A DNA stretch of 64,000 nt from Lindgomyces ingoldianus (lineage: Eukaryota; Ascomycota; Dothideomycetes; Pleosporales; Lindgomycetaceae), in contig NW_022985176.1 in NCBI RefSeq assembly GCF_010093535.1, positions 66,955-130,954 of the forward strand. Direction: 5' to 3'. Both the position numbers and the translations under genes were made by a program. This document shows, piece after piece, positions 22,964-32,130 of this stretch (its first letter is position 1; every line of letters begins with the position of its first letter). The notes beneath the pieces were generated by a model. It was not told where the DNA came from. It did no database searches and saw only the letters and a program-made list of their open reading frames with translations.

Positions 22964-23671
22964 TAGTAACTTTAATATATTTACTTATAAAAAATTACTA
23001 AGCCTAGTTAATAATACTATCTGTTATTTTATACTAGTATAGTTAGTATAAAAACGTTTTTAATAGTATCTAGCTAAGCATCTTTATATACTAAGCTTAA
23101 AAAAGTAGTGCTTTATTACTAGTAATTTTATAACACTTTATTAATACTTTTAAGAAATTAAAGTATTCTTTACACTTAAGTGTGCTATTAAGTTTAGTAA
23201 TATTAGCCTAGTTTGCTAAATAGTTAATTTATTAATTATCTTATTTTATAGTAGCAACTAATAGCGCTATAGTCTTAAGATGCTACACCTACAGTAGCTT
23301 CTTATAAATAAGGTGTCTAACCTAGAACTTTAGCATGCTATTCTAGCCTCTAGTCTAGTAAATATTACTAGGTAAAAAAATATGTTTAAAGCTATTAACC
23401 TTACACTTAAGCATATAAACTGTATGTATAAGCTAAATATACAAAACTTAAAAAATAAAACATATAATATAAACTTAATATTTAACTGCCTAGCACTAAC
23501 TAGTAGATATACTACTTATCTTTAAGCTAGCCTAGAGCATAGTTTTAGTAAGAAGTTAAAAAATAATTATACTTATTAGTTTATTACTTAAAAAGTTTTT
23601 ACGCTAGCAAGTTAGCTTTAGAACAACAAATATATATTTTTACTTATTTAATACTTAGTATAATGTAGTAG
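22964..23671 (-). pseudogene. Copia-2 gag N-terminal region and AT-rich 5' flank
   Basis: After Pogo-2, the first few hundred bases follow Copia-1 gag (16510 onward) on the minus strand. Similarity then fades, and from about 23250 I see only AT-rich sequence. The 5' LTR of Copia-2 could not be found, so the right boundary of this element is unknown. Confidence 0.45.
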
Positions 23672-23756
23672 TAATAAGTTTTAATATTATTTAAATAAGT
23701 TTTAATATTATTTAAATAAGTTTTAATATTATTTAAATAAGTTTTAATATTATTTA
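23672..23756. repeat. 21-bp tandem repeat, about four copies
   Basis: The unit ATAAGTTTTAATATTATTTAA recurs at an exact 21-bp period (G at 23678, 23699, 23720 and 23741). A further partial unit (TAAATAAGTTTTAATAA) continues at 24856 on the far side of the fold-back element, so that element inserted into the array. Confidence 0.9.
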
Positions 23757-24855
23757 ACGTACTTCGCAGGCGAGTTACTTACACACCTAAGTTGCTTACT
23801 TTTACTAAGACCCTACTAAACTACTTTTCCTACACTAATGCATTCCTAACAACACTACTTAGACGCGCTAAAAGAATGTAAGATATAGTTTACACTCTAG
23901 GCTTTTAAACAAAATATAAAACTCTTAAAGAAACATGCTGTAGCTACATATAAAGTCCTGTAAATAACAACAAATAACTATAGCGCTAGACAACTTTTAC
24001 AAGCTAATTTTATAGCTAACTTATAAAGGCTACGCAATAAAAATAAGCAGGTAATTATTAAGACTATACTTAAGCTATATGCGTAAGGATTTTCCCCTTA
24101 GATAGCATTTATAGCTAATATAGCTAATTCTTTGCGCGCTAAGCAAAATCTAGGCTATGTTAGCATAAACTAGCCTAGTACGTTTATAAAGCGTTATTTA
24201 AAGCTTAAAGTAAAGTTTTAAGCGCAAGTATAGTTAATAAATGTTTAGCCTATTATAAAGCCTGTCTTGCTAAAGTTGTACGTGTTATTATCCTAGATGC
24301 TATGCTAGCTTTAATATTCTCTACAAGGCTAAACCTGCCCTAAATTACCCTAGGAGTCTTGTAAAAAGCTCTTTTATTATTATACTTATGCTTAAATGTT
24401 ACTTTAAGCTCTAAATAACACTTTACAAATGTACTTAGCTAGTTTATGCTAACATAGCCTAGATTATGCTTAGCGCGCAAAAAATTAGCTATATTAGCTA
24501 TAAATGCTATTTAAGGGGAAAATCCTTGCGCATATAGCTTAAGTATAGTCTTAATAATTACCTGCTTGTTTTTATTGCGTAGCCTTTATAAGTTAGCTAT
24601 AGAATTAGCTTGTAAAGGTTGTCTAGCGCTGTAGTTATTTATTGTTATTTACAGGACCTTGTATGTAGCTATAGCATGTTTCTTTAAAAGTTTTATGTTT
24701 TGTTTAAAAGCTTAGAGCGTAAACTGTATCTTACATTCTTTTAGCGCGTCTAAGTAGTGTTATTAGGAATGCATTAGTGTAGGAAGAGTAGTTTAGTAGG
24801 GTCTTAGCAAAAGTAAGCAACTTAGGTGTGTGAGCAACTCGCCTGTAAAGTACGT
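23757..24855. mobile_element. Fold-back element FB copy 1 (palindromic Pogo-1 derivative)
   Basis: 1099 bp, flanked by TA (23755-23756, 24856-24857). The left arm (23757 to about 24233) is the first 480 bp of Pogo-1. The right arm (about 24236-24855) is the first 620 bp of Pogo-1 in inverse orientation, reaching past the first catalytic block. The two 5' ends therefore face outward, and the 3' two-thirds of the transposase are missing. The same structure in reverse orientation is at 36751-37850, so the rearranged form is itself mobile, presumably using Pogo-1 transposase in trans. Confidence 0.9.
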
Positions 24856-24875
24856 TAAATAAGTTTTAATAAGCT

Positions 24876-24951
24876 TAATAAAAAACTTATAAAATTTAAC
24901 TAAAATATTATTTAACTAGCTTAATGTATTTTACTAAGTTTTATTATTATT
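24876..24951. other. Unassigned AT-rich flank
   Basis: Remnant of the site into which Gypsy-1b inserted. TTATT at 24947-24951 is its target duplication. The pre-insertion sequence continues at 63457. No feature is recognised. Confidence 0.5.
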
Positions 24952-25549
24952 TGTTACAATCCTTGCCTCGTGGAGGCACTCAGGTTAATATAGTTCCTAG
25001 CGGGGGGAGTAGGACAGGGATAGAGGCCAACAGTAGGGTGTACAGTCCTACGTAAAGGCTATTAGGCTAATAGAGGGAGATAGAGTGACTAGATTGTGGT
25101 TTTCCCTATATGCAGTAGTATAGTAGCTAGGTTAAACAGTCCTGTTAGACAGGATTAGAGGTATATATGTTATAAGATATATAAATAGTATTATAGCTTA
25201 TTAAAAAGCTTAATGCTACTTAGTCTATATAAAGAATAAACTAAACATTAAACACACCTTCTAAAGGTTATTTAAGGTAGAAACTATATACATATATAAA
25301 GGGCGCTAAGACAAGCTAGGTAAGTTTATGTAAGCTTACTAAAAAAAGCTTTATAAGCTTTCTTAGACTTAACAGATTTATAGCCTGTCTTCCTACTAGA
25401 CAGTGCACTCTTCTATTACTGCAGGTAGCTGTGCTGCCTGTCTGTCCTCTGTGTCTTCTAGTTAGTCTATAAGCAAGCCCTACTCTAACCTAACAAGACT
25501 ATGGAGCACTGCAGGTGGAGTTACACTAGTCTAACTGTAGACTGTAACA
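24952..25549 (-). repeat. Gypsy-1b 3' LTR
   Basis: 598 bp, plus strand TGTTACAATCC to CTGTAACA. The outer left end keeps CTTGCCTCGTGGAGG and GCGGGGGGAG, where the partner at 62854 reads CTTACCTTGTAAAAG and AGTAGAGAGAG. The open frame at 25501-25746 is LTR sequence only. Confidence 0.93.
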
Positions 25550-25601
25550 CGCTGTCCCTTCTCCCTAGCGGCGTCCTCACTGCTCTGCTTACACAACTGT
25601 G
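25550..25601 (-). other. Gypsy-1b 3' internal end, split by Gypsy-1a
   Basis: The 52-bp internal segment next to the 3' LTR. It is the reverse complement of 44493-44544 in Gypsy-1a and is little mutated (CTAGCGGCGTCCTCAC). The last five bases, CTGTG (25597-25601), are repeated at 45135-45139 as the Gypsy-1a target duplication. Confidence 0.88.
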
Positions 25602-26191
25602 TGTTACGATCTACGGTTGGACCAACGTAACTCCACCAGCAGTGCTCCACAATCTAGCTGGATTGGAACAGGGCTTGTTTATGCACCAGTTAGAGGACAC
25701 AGAGGCAGCATCACTGCCCGCGATAACAGAGGAATGCATTGTCTAATAGGGAGGACAGGCCACAAGTCCGGCAAGCCTAAGGGAGCTCATAGAGCTCTCC
25801 TTAGCAAGCTCCTATAAACTCCTCCTGCTCCCCTTAGCACCTTTAGTACATGTATATAGTTTTCACACAGAACACCCTTTAGAAGGTGTGTTTAACATTT
25901 AGTTTATTCTTTACATAGACTAAGTAGTATATAGCTTTCTAAAGAGCTATAATACTATTTATATATCTTGCACTATATATACCTCTAATCCTGTCTAACA
26001 GGACTGTTTAATCTGGCTACTATACTGCTGCATATAGGGCAAACTATAATCTAGTTGCTCTACCTTTCTCTATTAGCCTAATAGCTATTACTTAGGACTG
26101 TACACCCTACTGTTAGCCCCTTTTTTTCTGTCTTATTCCCACCTATGAACATTAACAACCTAAGTGCTTCTATAAAGCAAGAATTGTAACA
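25602..26191 (+). repeat. Gypsy-1a 5' LTR
   Basis: 590 bp, TGTTACGATC to GATTGTAACA-type ends. The outer first 200 bp are practically unmutated (CTACGGTTGGACCAACG). The 3' LTR has CTATAGTTAGACTAACA there. The inner end is RIP-mutated. Open frames at 25599-25817 lie wholly in this LTR and are not genes. Confidence 0.94.
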
Positions 26192-28590
26192 TTAAACACT
26201 ACTCTTTCTAAAAAAGTATAACTACTTAACACAACTTAGATACAAACATAGCCCACGCAGCTCTATTAGGGTCTACAGAGATTCTAACTTAAAGTAAAGC
26301 TGTTTTAGCAAAATAAATTAATACTATTTAGAATAATATTAAGAAACTCTAATAAATTAGTAAAAAAGTTAGTAAACTAGTAAGTCTTTAACAAAAAGTT
26401 ACAAGCTTTTACTACAAAGTAATAGAATTACAGAACTTTTTTAGACCTACAAGTCTCTAGGAAGCTACAAGCTATGCCTACTAAATATATAAACTATAAG
26501 TAGAACTAGCTAAGCTCTAGAATATCTTAACTAACAAAGTAAGTGTTATAGCTAAAAAGGCCTTAAGACTAGCCTTTTTAAAGCCTTTTAAAAATTACTT
26601 AAAGACCTCTACTTATTCTTTACAAGATGCCGCCTCTATATACAATATAATAAAGGAGCATTTTAGACTAACATAGAAATAATATCTTAGATAGAACTAC
26701 ACCTAGAAGGTCCCCCTGTAATTTAGTTCTAACTACATGCAGACAATTAGATAGACTTTAAAGCTAACAGCACTACACTTACACTTAAAATAAAGGAAAT
26801 GTTTAGTAGTATTAAAAACTTTAAAGAAGCTCTAACAGCTATTTATAAAACTTTAGATAAAAAAAAGATTGCAGCAGACAGGCTAGATACTATAAAACAG
26901 GGCAATAGCTTAGTCTAGAGCTATGCAGCACACTTTAGAGAACAACAGGCTATCTGTAGATAGACAGACTAAAAAGCCCTCTACTGCATGTTCTATAATA
27001 GACTAAATAACAAAGTAAAAGATAAATTTATGTATAATAATAAGCTAACTACTCTTAAAAACCTTATTATGTAAGCAAGAACTTATAATAACTGCTATAA
27101 AAAACATAAAAGAGAAAAAAAGTATAAAAAAACTCCTTAGAAGCTAGAGTTCCTTCTAAAAAAAAAAAGCCTTTATAATATAATAAAAATCTAATAAACC
27201 TTAGTTATATAAAACATATATAAAGCCCCCTTTTAAAAAAGAACTAAGTTCTAGGACGCAATAAGCTACCTTTAATAAAAAAAATAATAAAAGTAGTTAA
27301 AAAATAAGGCCTACTTAAACTATAAAAAAGTAGGACACTTCTACTAAAACTGCCTAGACTCCTAAAAGAGGGAGAATAAAAATACTACTATAATAATAAA
27401 AACTATTATTGCTAAATACAGCCTTACAGACAGGGAAATATTAGAAAGACTAAATAATAGACTCTACTAGTAATATAGAGAAAACTACTCTTTAAACAAC
27501 TATTTTAAAGTGTATTAAAAAGTAGCTATTTAAGACTTTAGTAGCTTAAACATAGTATTATAAGACCTTATAATTTTTAAAAAATATAGAGAAAAGACTT
27601 AAATCTAAGGATATATTATAAATGTTTAAAAGGGAGAAGAACAGTTCCCTCTCTATAACTAGACCTCTAGCACTTTAGCAAGAGAACTTTCCTAACAGTT
27701 TTAGAAATGTAAATGCTAGAAGTGCAGCCTATAGCATAACTACTTAAGTTACTGTATAGTTATGCTCTACTAGATAAACATTAGTAACAATTACCTTACA
27801 TTTAACATAATAAGGTAAATAGCTAGAGTTAAGTATAATATTATAGATAAAAAAAATAATAGCAGTTTTTTATTAAGATCTAAGATTAAAAACTAGAAGG
27901 ACTAAGTAAACTTACTAGGTTTAAAGTACTAAAGCTAGTACTTAGAAAACCTAACACACTACTTCTAAGCCTTATAATTAGTAGAAAAGCTCTAGTAATG
28001 CAGTAGAACTACAAACAGTGTACACTCTGCAGAAGTAACGCCTATAGCATAGACAATTGCTAATAGAAAGGGCACCCTGTACAGCTAGTACAGACACAAG
28101 AATACCTACAGTAGACTTAGAAGAGCCCCCTTAATACCCTACATAGACCTAACAATTGTCTATACCCCTAGTACTTGTGCACACAGCGCTACTGTGTAAA
28201 GCATTAGGACAACAAACATTAAGCAGGCTAGTAGCCTACATAGGAGAAGAAACATAATAGGTGCCTATAGCAAGGGACAGCCTCTGCCTGCAAAAACATA
28301 AACTGCTACACTTGTTAGACTGCCCCTCTCTATAAACAAGAAAGATAGGTAAAGTGTAAAGAATAAAATAACTACTAGTTTAACTATTTCTAGTAAAAGG
28401 TAGGAAAAAGAGAAGACTATCTAACTTTACACTACCTAGTTAAAGATTATAAGTGTAAAGCAGCTAACTGCTGCAATTAAGAACACTAGATTTATAAAGA
28501 AAAAAGAAATAAGTTTAAAAATAACTTATAAGATATTAACTTCTATCCTTTTTTAAATAAGGAAGTCCTTTATAATATATTAGCCCTAGT
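26192..28590 (+). pseudogene. Gypsy-1a gag, RIP-broken
   Basis: Gag relic from just inside the 5' LTR to the NA-1 insertion. A conserved gag core can be followed at about 26560-27080 (DAASIYNIIKEHF, then VKDKFMYN-like segments). A first zinc knuckle at about 27309-27359 reads YLNYKKVGHFY*NC, the CX2CX4HX4C spacing with two Cys now Tyr. A second Cys/His block near 27712-27760 reads CKC*KCSL*HNYLSYC. Another Cys-rich segment near 28021-28070 reads TLCRSNAYSIDNC. The number of such blocks is higher than in a simple gypsy Gag. Stops are RIP-type throughout. The gag-pol junction lies close to the NA-1 insertion. Confidence 0.78.
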
Positions 28591-28870
28591 TGTAACAATC
28601 CTTATGAATCGTTCCATCTTGGATGGCCCGGAAGGCCCCCGTATCGGCCCCGACCTCGACCTGGCCCCGACCCCTGCTGTTACCCCTATTCCCTCATGTA
28701 TTTAGTCGCACCTTGCCCCTGTAGCTAGCTTGGTAGTTTTCTGATATCCTACGTACAAGGCCTATAGGTGTTATTAGTATTCCCAGGTCTCTAAGTCCCC
28801 ACGCACTTCTATATGCCTCTAAGTAGATTTATACCGCATTTAGACCCATTGTCTTGCCTACGCTGTTACA
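28591..28870 (+). repeat. NA-1 5' LTR
   Basis: 280 bp. The outer left end keeps GGATGGCCCGG and CCCCGACCTCGACC. The inner right end is mutated (ACTTCTATATG, GCTGTTACA) relative to the 3' LTR. Confidence 0.92.
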
Positions 28871-29729
28871 TTATATTAGAAAACTTACTTTTGCTAGTAA
28901 CAGCCTTATTACAATATTGCATTAATTGTCTGTTTAACTATGTCTAAGCCTAAGACGTGTCTAATTTAGTTTAGGTTGCAATCCTCTACACTGTTACATT
29001 AAATTACTTAGTTTATAAACTAGATCCTATTAACCTCTAGTTAACTAAAGCCTTTAGGTTTAGAACTTCCTATCCCCTGCAATTAGAATTGCCTTTAGAA
29101 AAGTTGCATAGAGGCGCTAAAGTAAAAACTTAGAGACTACTAATAACTTATTAGAATTAGAGGCAACTGCTAATGTCTAACTAACTACTCTTTAACCCTA
29201 GAGTTAAAGCACGCTTTAGGTAAGGCAAGCCTCTAAAGTTAATAAACAATCTATGTTAACAGCTAAACCTGCTTTAGCAGGACCTAAAGCTAGCCCTACC
29301 TAATTTAGACTTAAGCCACAGCAACATGTCCTAATAAACCTTAATTAACTACTAAATCACCCCTAATAATGCCTTAAATTATCCCTACTACCTTAATAGC
29401 AAGAGACTTTTAAGGCACCCCTAACAATACCTAAATGTTACCTTACTAAACGCACACTAAAGATTAATAACTACACAGATAGCAAGAAGCAATTAGTAAG
29501 CCTTAATTATTAACAGGCTGTGCATCTATACAGATCACTATTAGAGCAGGCACGCACGCATGGCGTTTGGTTTAGAGGACACTGCTGGTAGTGCGGAGGA
29601 ATAATTTGGAGCAAGGACACCTAGCTAAATCAGACTAGTTTTAGTTTAAGAAGGCAGAGGACATAACAGTAATACTTTGTACTATAATTACTACTAATAG
29701 GGACTATTAGTCTACAGAGGGGGGGGTAG
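28871..29729 (+). pseudogene. NA-1 internal region, unidentified coding relic
   Basis: 859 bp between the NA-1 LTRs. One plus-strand frame stays readable over much of about 29240-29560 with only scattered RIP-type stops and is rich in Pro, Gln and Lys (AKPALAGPKASPT, KINNYTDSKKQL). It resembles a low-complexity gag-like tail, but I do not recognise it. The final 170 bp (29555-29729) are less AT-rich. No integrase, RT or protease motif is visible. Confidence 0.4.
29711..29729 (+). promoter_or_regulatory. NA-1 polypurine tract
   Basis: AGAGGGGGGGGTAG lies directly before the 3' LTR. This is the usual place for plus-strand priming in reverse transcription and sets the orientation. Confidence 0.8.
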
Positions 29730-30009
29730 TGTAACAATCCTTATAAATTGTTCCATCTTAGATGGCCTAGAAGGCCCCTGTATTAGCCCTAACCTCAACC
29801 TGGCCCTAACCCCTGCTGTTACCCCTATTCCCTCATGTATTTAGTTGCACCTCGCCCCTGTAGCTAGCTCAGTAGTTTTCTGATATCCTACGTACAAGGC
29901 CTATAGGTGTCACTAGTATTCCCAGGTCTCTAAGTCCCCACGCACTCCCATATGCCTCTAAGTGGATTCATACCGCATTCAGACCCATTGTCTTGCCTGC
30001 GCCGTTACA
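29730..30009 (+). repeat. NA-1 3' LTR
   Basis: 280 bp, same length as the 5' LTR. The inner left end is mutated (GATGGCCTAGAAGG, CCCTAACCTCAACC). The outer right end is intact (GCACTCCCATATG, GCGCCGTTACA). Confidence 0.92.
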
Positions 30010-30499
30010 CTAGTTATAGTAGGATAAGGGGCAGGACACAGTCTAACTACCACCTTTATGTATAAAGGACAGTTAGGGCTGGCCCTTATAGACAGCAGAT
30101 GCACCTTTACTGTAATAGACAAAAGTTAAGTAGAATAACAAAGCATTTTATTCTAAATTAAAATAAACTTGTTTAAGGTAACCTTAGCTAACACATTATT
30201 AATAAAGTACAGCAAAAGATAAATTAACCTAGAAACATATAAAAAGAACCTTAATACTCTAAACACAAGAGACTAAAAATTTGTAAACATAATTTTAGAA
30301 TATAATTAGCTTAGAAAACATAATCTTGTAATTAATTAGAGAATAATAACTATAAAAACTTTAGACAACTACGCACACATAACCTAGTTAGCATGCTATA
30401 ATAATTAATACCTAGTCTACAAGTAAGCAAAATAAGGTAGTAGTTACTACCCTAAGAAAAGAAAACCTTAGAAGTTCCCCTATTAAAAACTTAAAGCAT
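30010..30499 (+). pseudogene. Gypsy-1a protease region
   Basis: The pol frame resumes after NA-1 with LVIVG*GAGHSLTT. The retropepsin active site then reads ALIDSRCTFTVID at 30082-30120, where the DSG signature has become DSR through GGA to AGA. The matching site in Gypsy-1b is at about 60345-60480 on the minus strand and in Gypsy-2 at about 48449-48490. The stretch ends at AGCAT (30495-30499), the Gypsy-4 target site. Confidence 0.82.
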
Positions 30500-30817
30500 T
30501 GTCACGGTATCCTCCCCAGATCCCAGACATAACTGTATTAGACGTGTACTAGAGTATTATTAGTGCACGTCTAACACAAACACAACACAACACAGACATA
30601 AACTTAAGCATAAACCGCCTTAACACTAACTAAACTTAGAATAGGCTTAATTTATACTTAAAGCGCTTAGACTTTTAAGCTAAGTATTTAATTACTAATT
30701 TTCTTCTAAACTTTTCTATTCTTTACATAACATCTTGTACTTACTATAATACCTTACATAGTAATTAAACTAGACCTTTGTAAAGCTTTATAACCTTACT
30801 TATACATAATTATTACA
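30500..30817 (+). repeat. Gypsy-4 5' LTR
   Basis: 318 bp, TGTCACGGTATCCTCC to ATTATTACA. The outer left end is intact (CCCCAGATCCCAGAC). The inner right end is mutated (CTTATACATAATTATTACA), where the 3' LTR keeps CTCGTGCACAATCGTGACA. Confidence 0.93.
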
Positions 30818-32130
30818 TTATGTTATGTTAAAACTTTAGCTAAGAATAGCCTCTAAATTTAATCTAATAAGCTTAGTACTTATATAACTTTAAGCTATTA
30901 AAGTAAGCTAAGAAGCCTTTTAAAAAGCACTTACTTTATAAAAAAGCTGCTACATTACAAGCTTAAAAGCTTTTTAAATAGACTTTAATAAACAGCTTTA
31001 TGTTATTAAGTAGTCTATTTCTGCTTTAACTTTTATTATAGTAGTAAGAACTAAAAACTTACTAGCCTTAAAGCTTACTTAGAAGTCTAGAGATAGCTTA
31101 ACTTTTTTTTATTTAACACTGCCTACAACTTATAACCCTTTTAACTTAGTAATAAAATCTAACTAACTTCCTAATCCCCTACTGTTTAACAGAAAATAGA
31201 AAGACTTACCTTCCTTTCTACACAAGCTTTAATATAAACTTAAAGAAAACATAGACTAATTCCTCTTTAAACGCTTCTAGTTACTATATGCCTACTCTTA
31301 ACTTAACTATAACATAACAGCCTTAATTAACTTACTAATAAATAAGAATATTATTAACCTAGATTAATTTATAGTGTTTTTATAAGTAACTTATAAAGAC
31401 TTAAATAAAAAGTTAATAGCTTTAAGTTGCCTAAACACTTTATAATAAAAAAAAAAAGCTTTATCTTACACTTTACTAAGTTCTACTAACTTACATTTAA
31501 TATAGGCTTAAATAAGATAGGTCTAATTATAGCTTTATATAACTCTCTCTTAACTAAACTGTAACACGCTATAGTAGGAGAACCCCTCCTAAACAACCTT
31601 AACACGTATGTAAACCTAATTGCTACCTATAATAATAACATAAGGTTCCTCTCTATATAAGCTCTAATACGCCCCTAAACTAGCGCAGTTGCAAATAAAG
31701 ACTCTAACATAATAAAAATTAATTTAAATTATGCTTTAGTTAGTTCTAAAAAGCGTAAAAATTATAAAAAAAAAAGTTAATGCTTTAAGTGTAGTAAGCA
31801 TAGTTATATTTTTTAAAACTACTTTATTCTTTTTTCTTAAGTCTACGTAAGTAGCGCTGCTAGCACTTATTAAAAATTCTTACTATTTTAATTTTGTTTT
31901 TGTAAAAGCTTTAACTTATATTTAAGCTTTAATCCCTCTTACTACTTTTAACATAGCTGCAGCTATAGCAGTAGAAGCCTATAAAAAGGCTTATTTTAGG
32001 GCTAAGTTACCCTCTAGGACTAATTTAACACTAGATTTTTACTAACCTATAGGCTAAGTCCCCTACTAATAACTAAAAGTACTAAGTTAATATTTCTATA
32101 TATTTATAATAAGAAACTATATTAGCTTTA
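30818..32130 (+). pseudogene. Gypsy-4 gag
   Basis: Plus-strand gag relic. A retrotransposon-gag core is traceable at about 31230-31560 (readable ALQLNYNITALINL-like pieces with stops). A zinc knuckle at 31781-31822 reads CFKCSKHSYIF*NY, so the first two Cys survive and the last is Tyr. Basic residues precede the knuckle. Many TAG/TAA stops. No start codon was assigned. Confidence 0.72.

Larger units (their letters stand above)
28591..30009 (+). mobile_element. NA-1, complete short non-autonomous LTR element (TRIM-like)
   Basis: 1419 bp with 280-bp LTRs (28591-28870, 29730-30009) and target duplication CTAGT (28586-28590, 30010-30014). A polypurine tract (AGAGGGGGGGGTAG) abuts the 3' LTR. The 859-bp interior shows no reverse transcriptase or integrase, so it must have depended on another element. 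It sits exactly between gag and protease of Gypsy-1a; the protease frame resumes at 30010. It is moderately RIP-mutated inside, with outer LTR ends spared. Solo LTRs of the same family are at 12-321 and 21622-21911. Confidence 0.92.

Noticed and set aside
25501..25817. Two overlapping open frames (81 and 72 codons)
   Set aside because: They span the LTR borders of Gypsy-1b and Gypsy-1a and the spacer between them, in unmutated LTR ends.
24952..26191. A large DNA palindrome or foldback transposon formed by opposed LTRs
   Set aside because: The CTGTG and TTATT duplications and the split spacer show one gypsy element nested in another.
28591..28870. A third solo LTR of NA-1
   Set aside because: Its 5' flank CTAGT matches the 3' flank of the LTR at 29730-30009 and not its own 3' flank, so it is the 5' LTR of a complete element.
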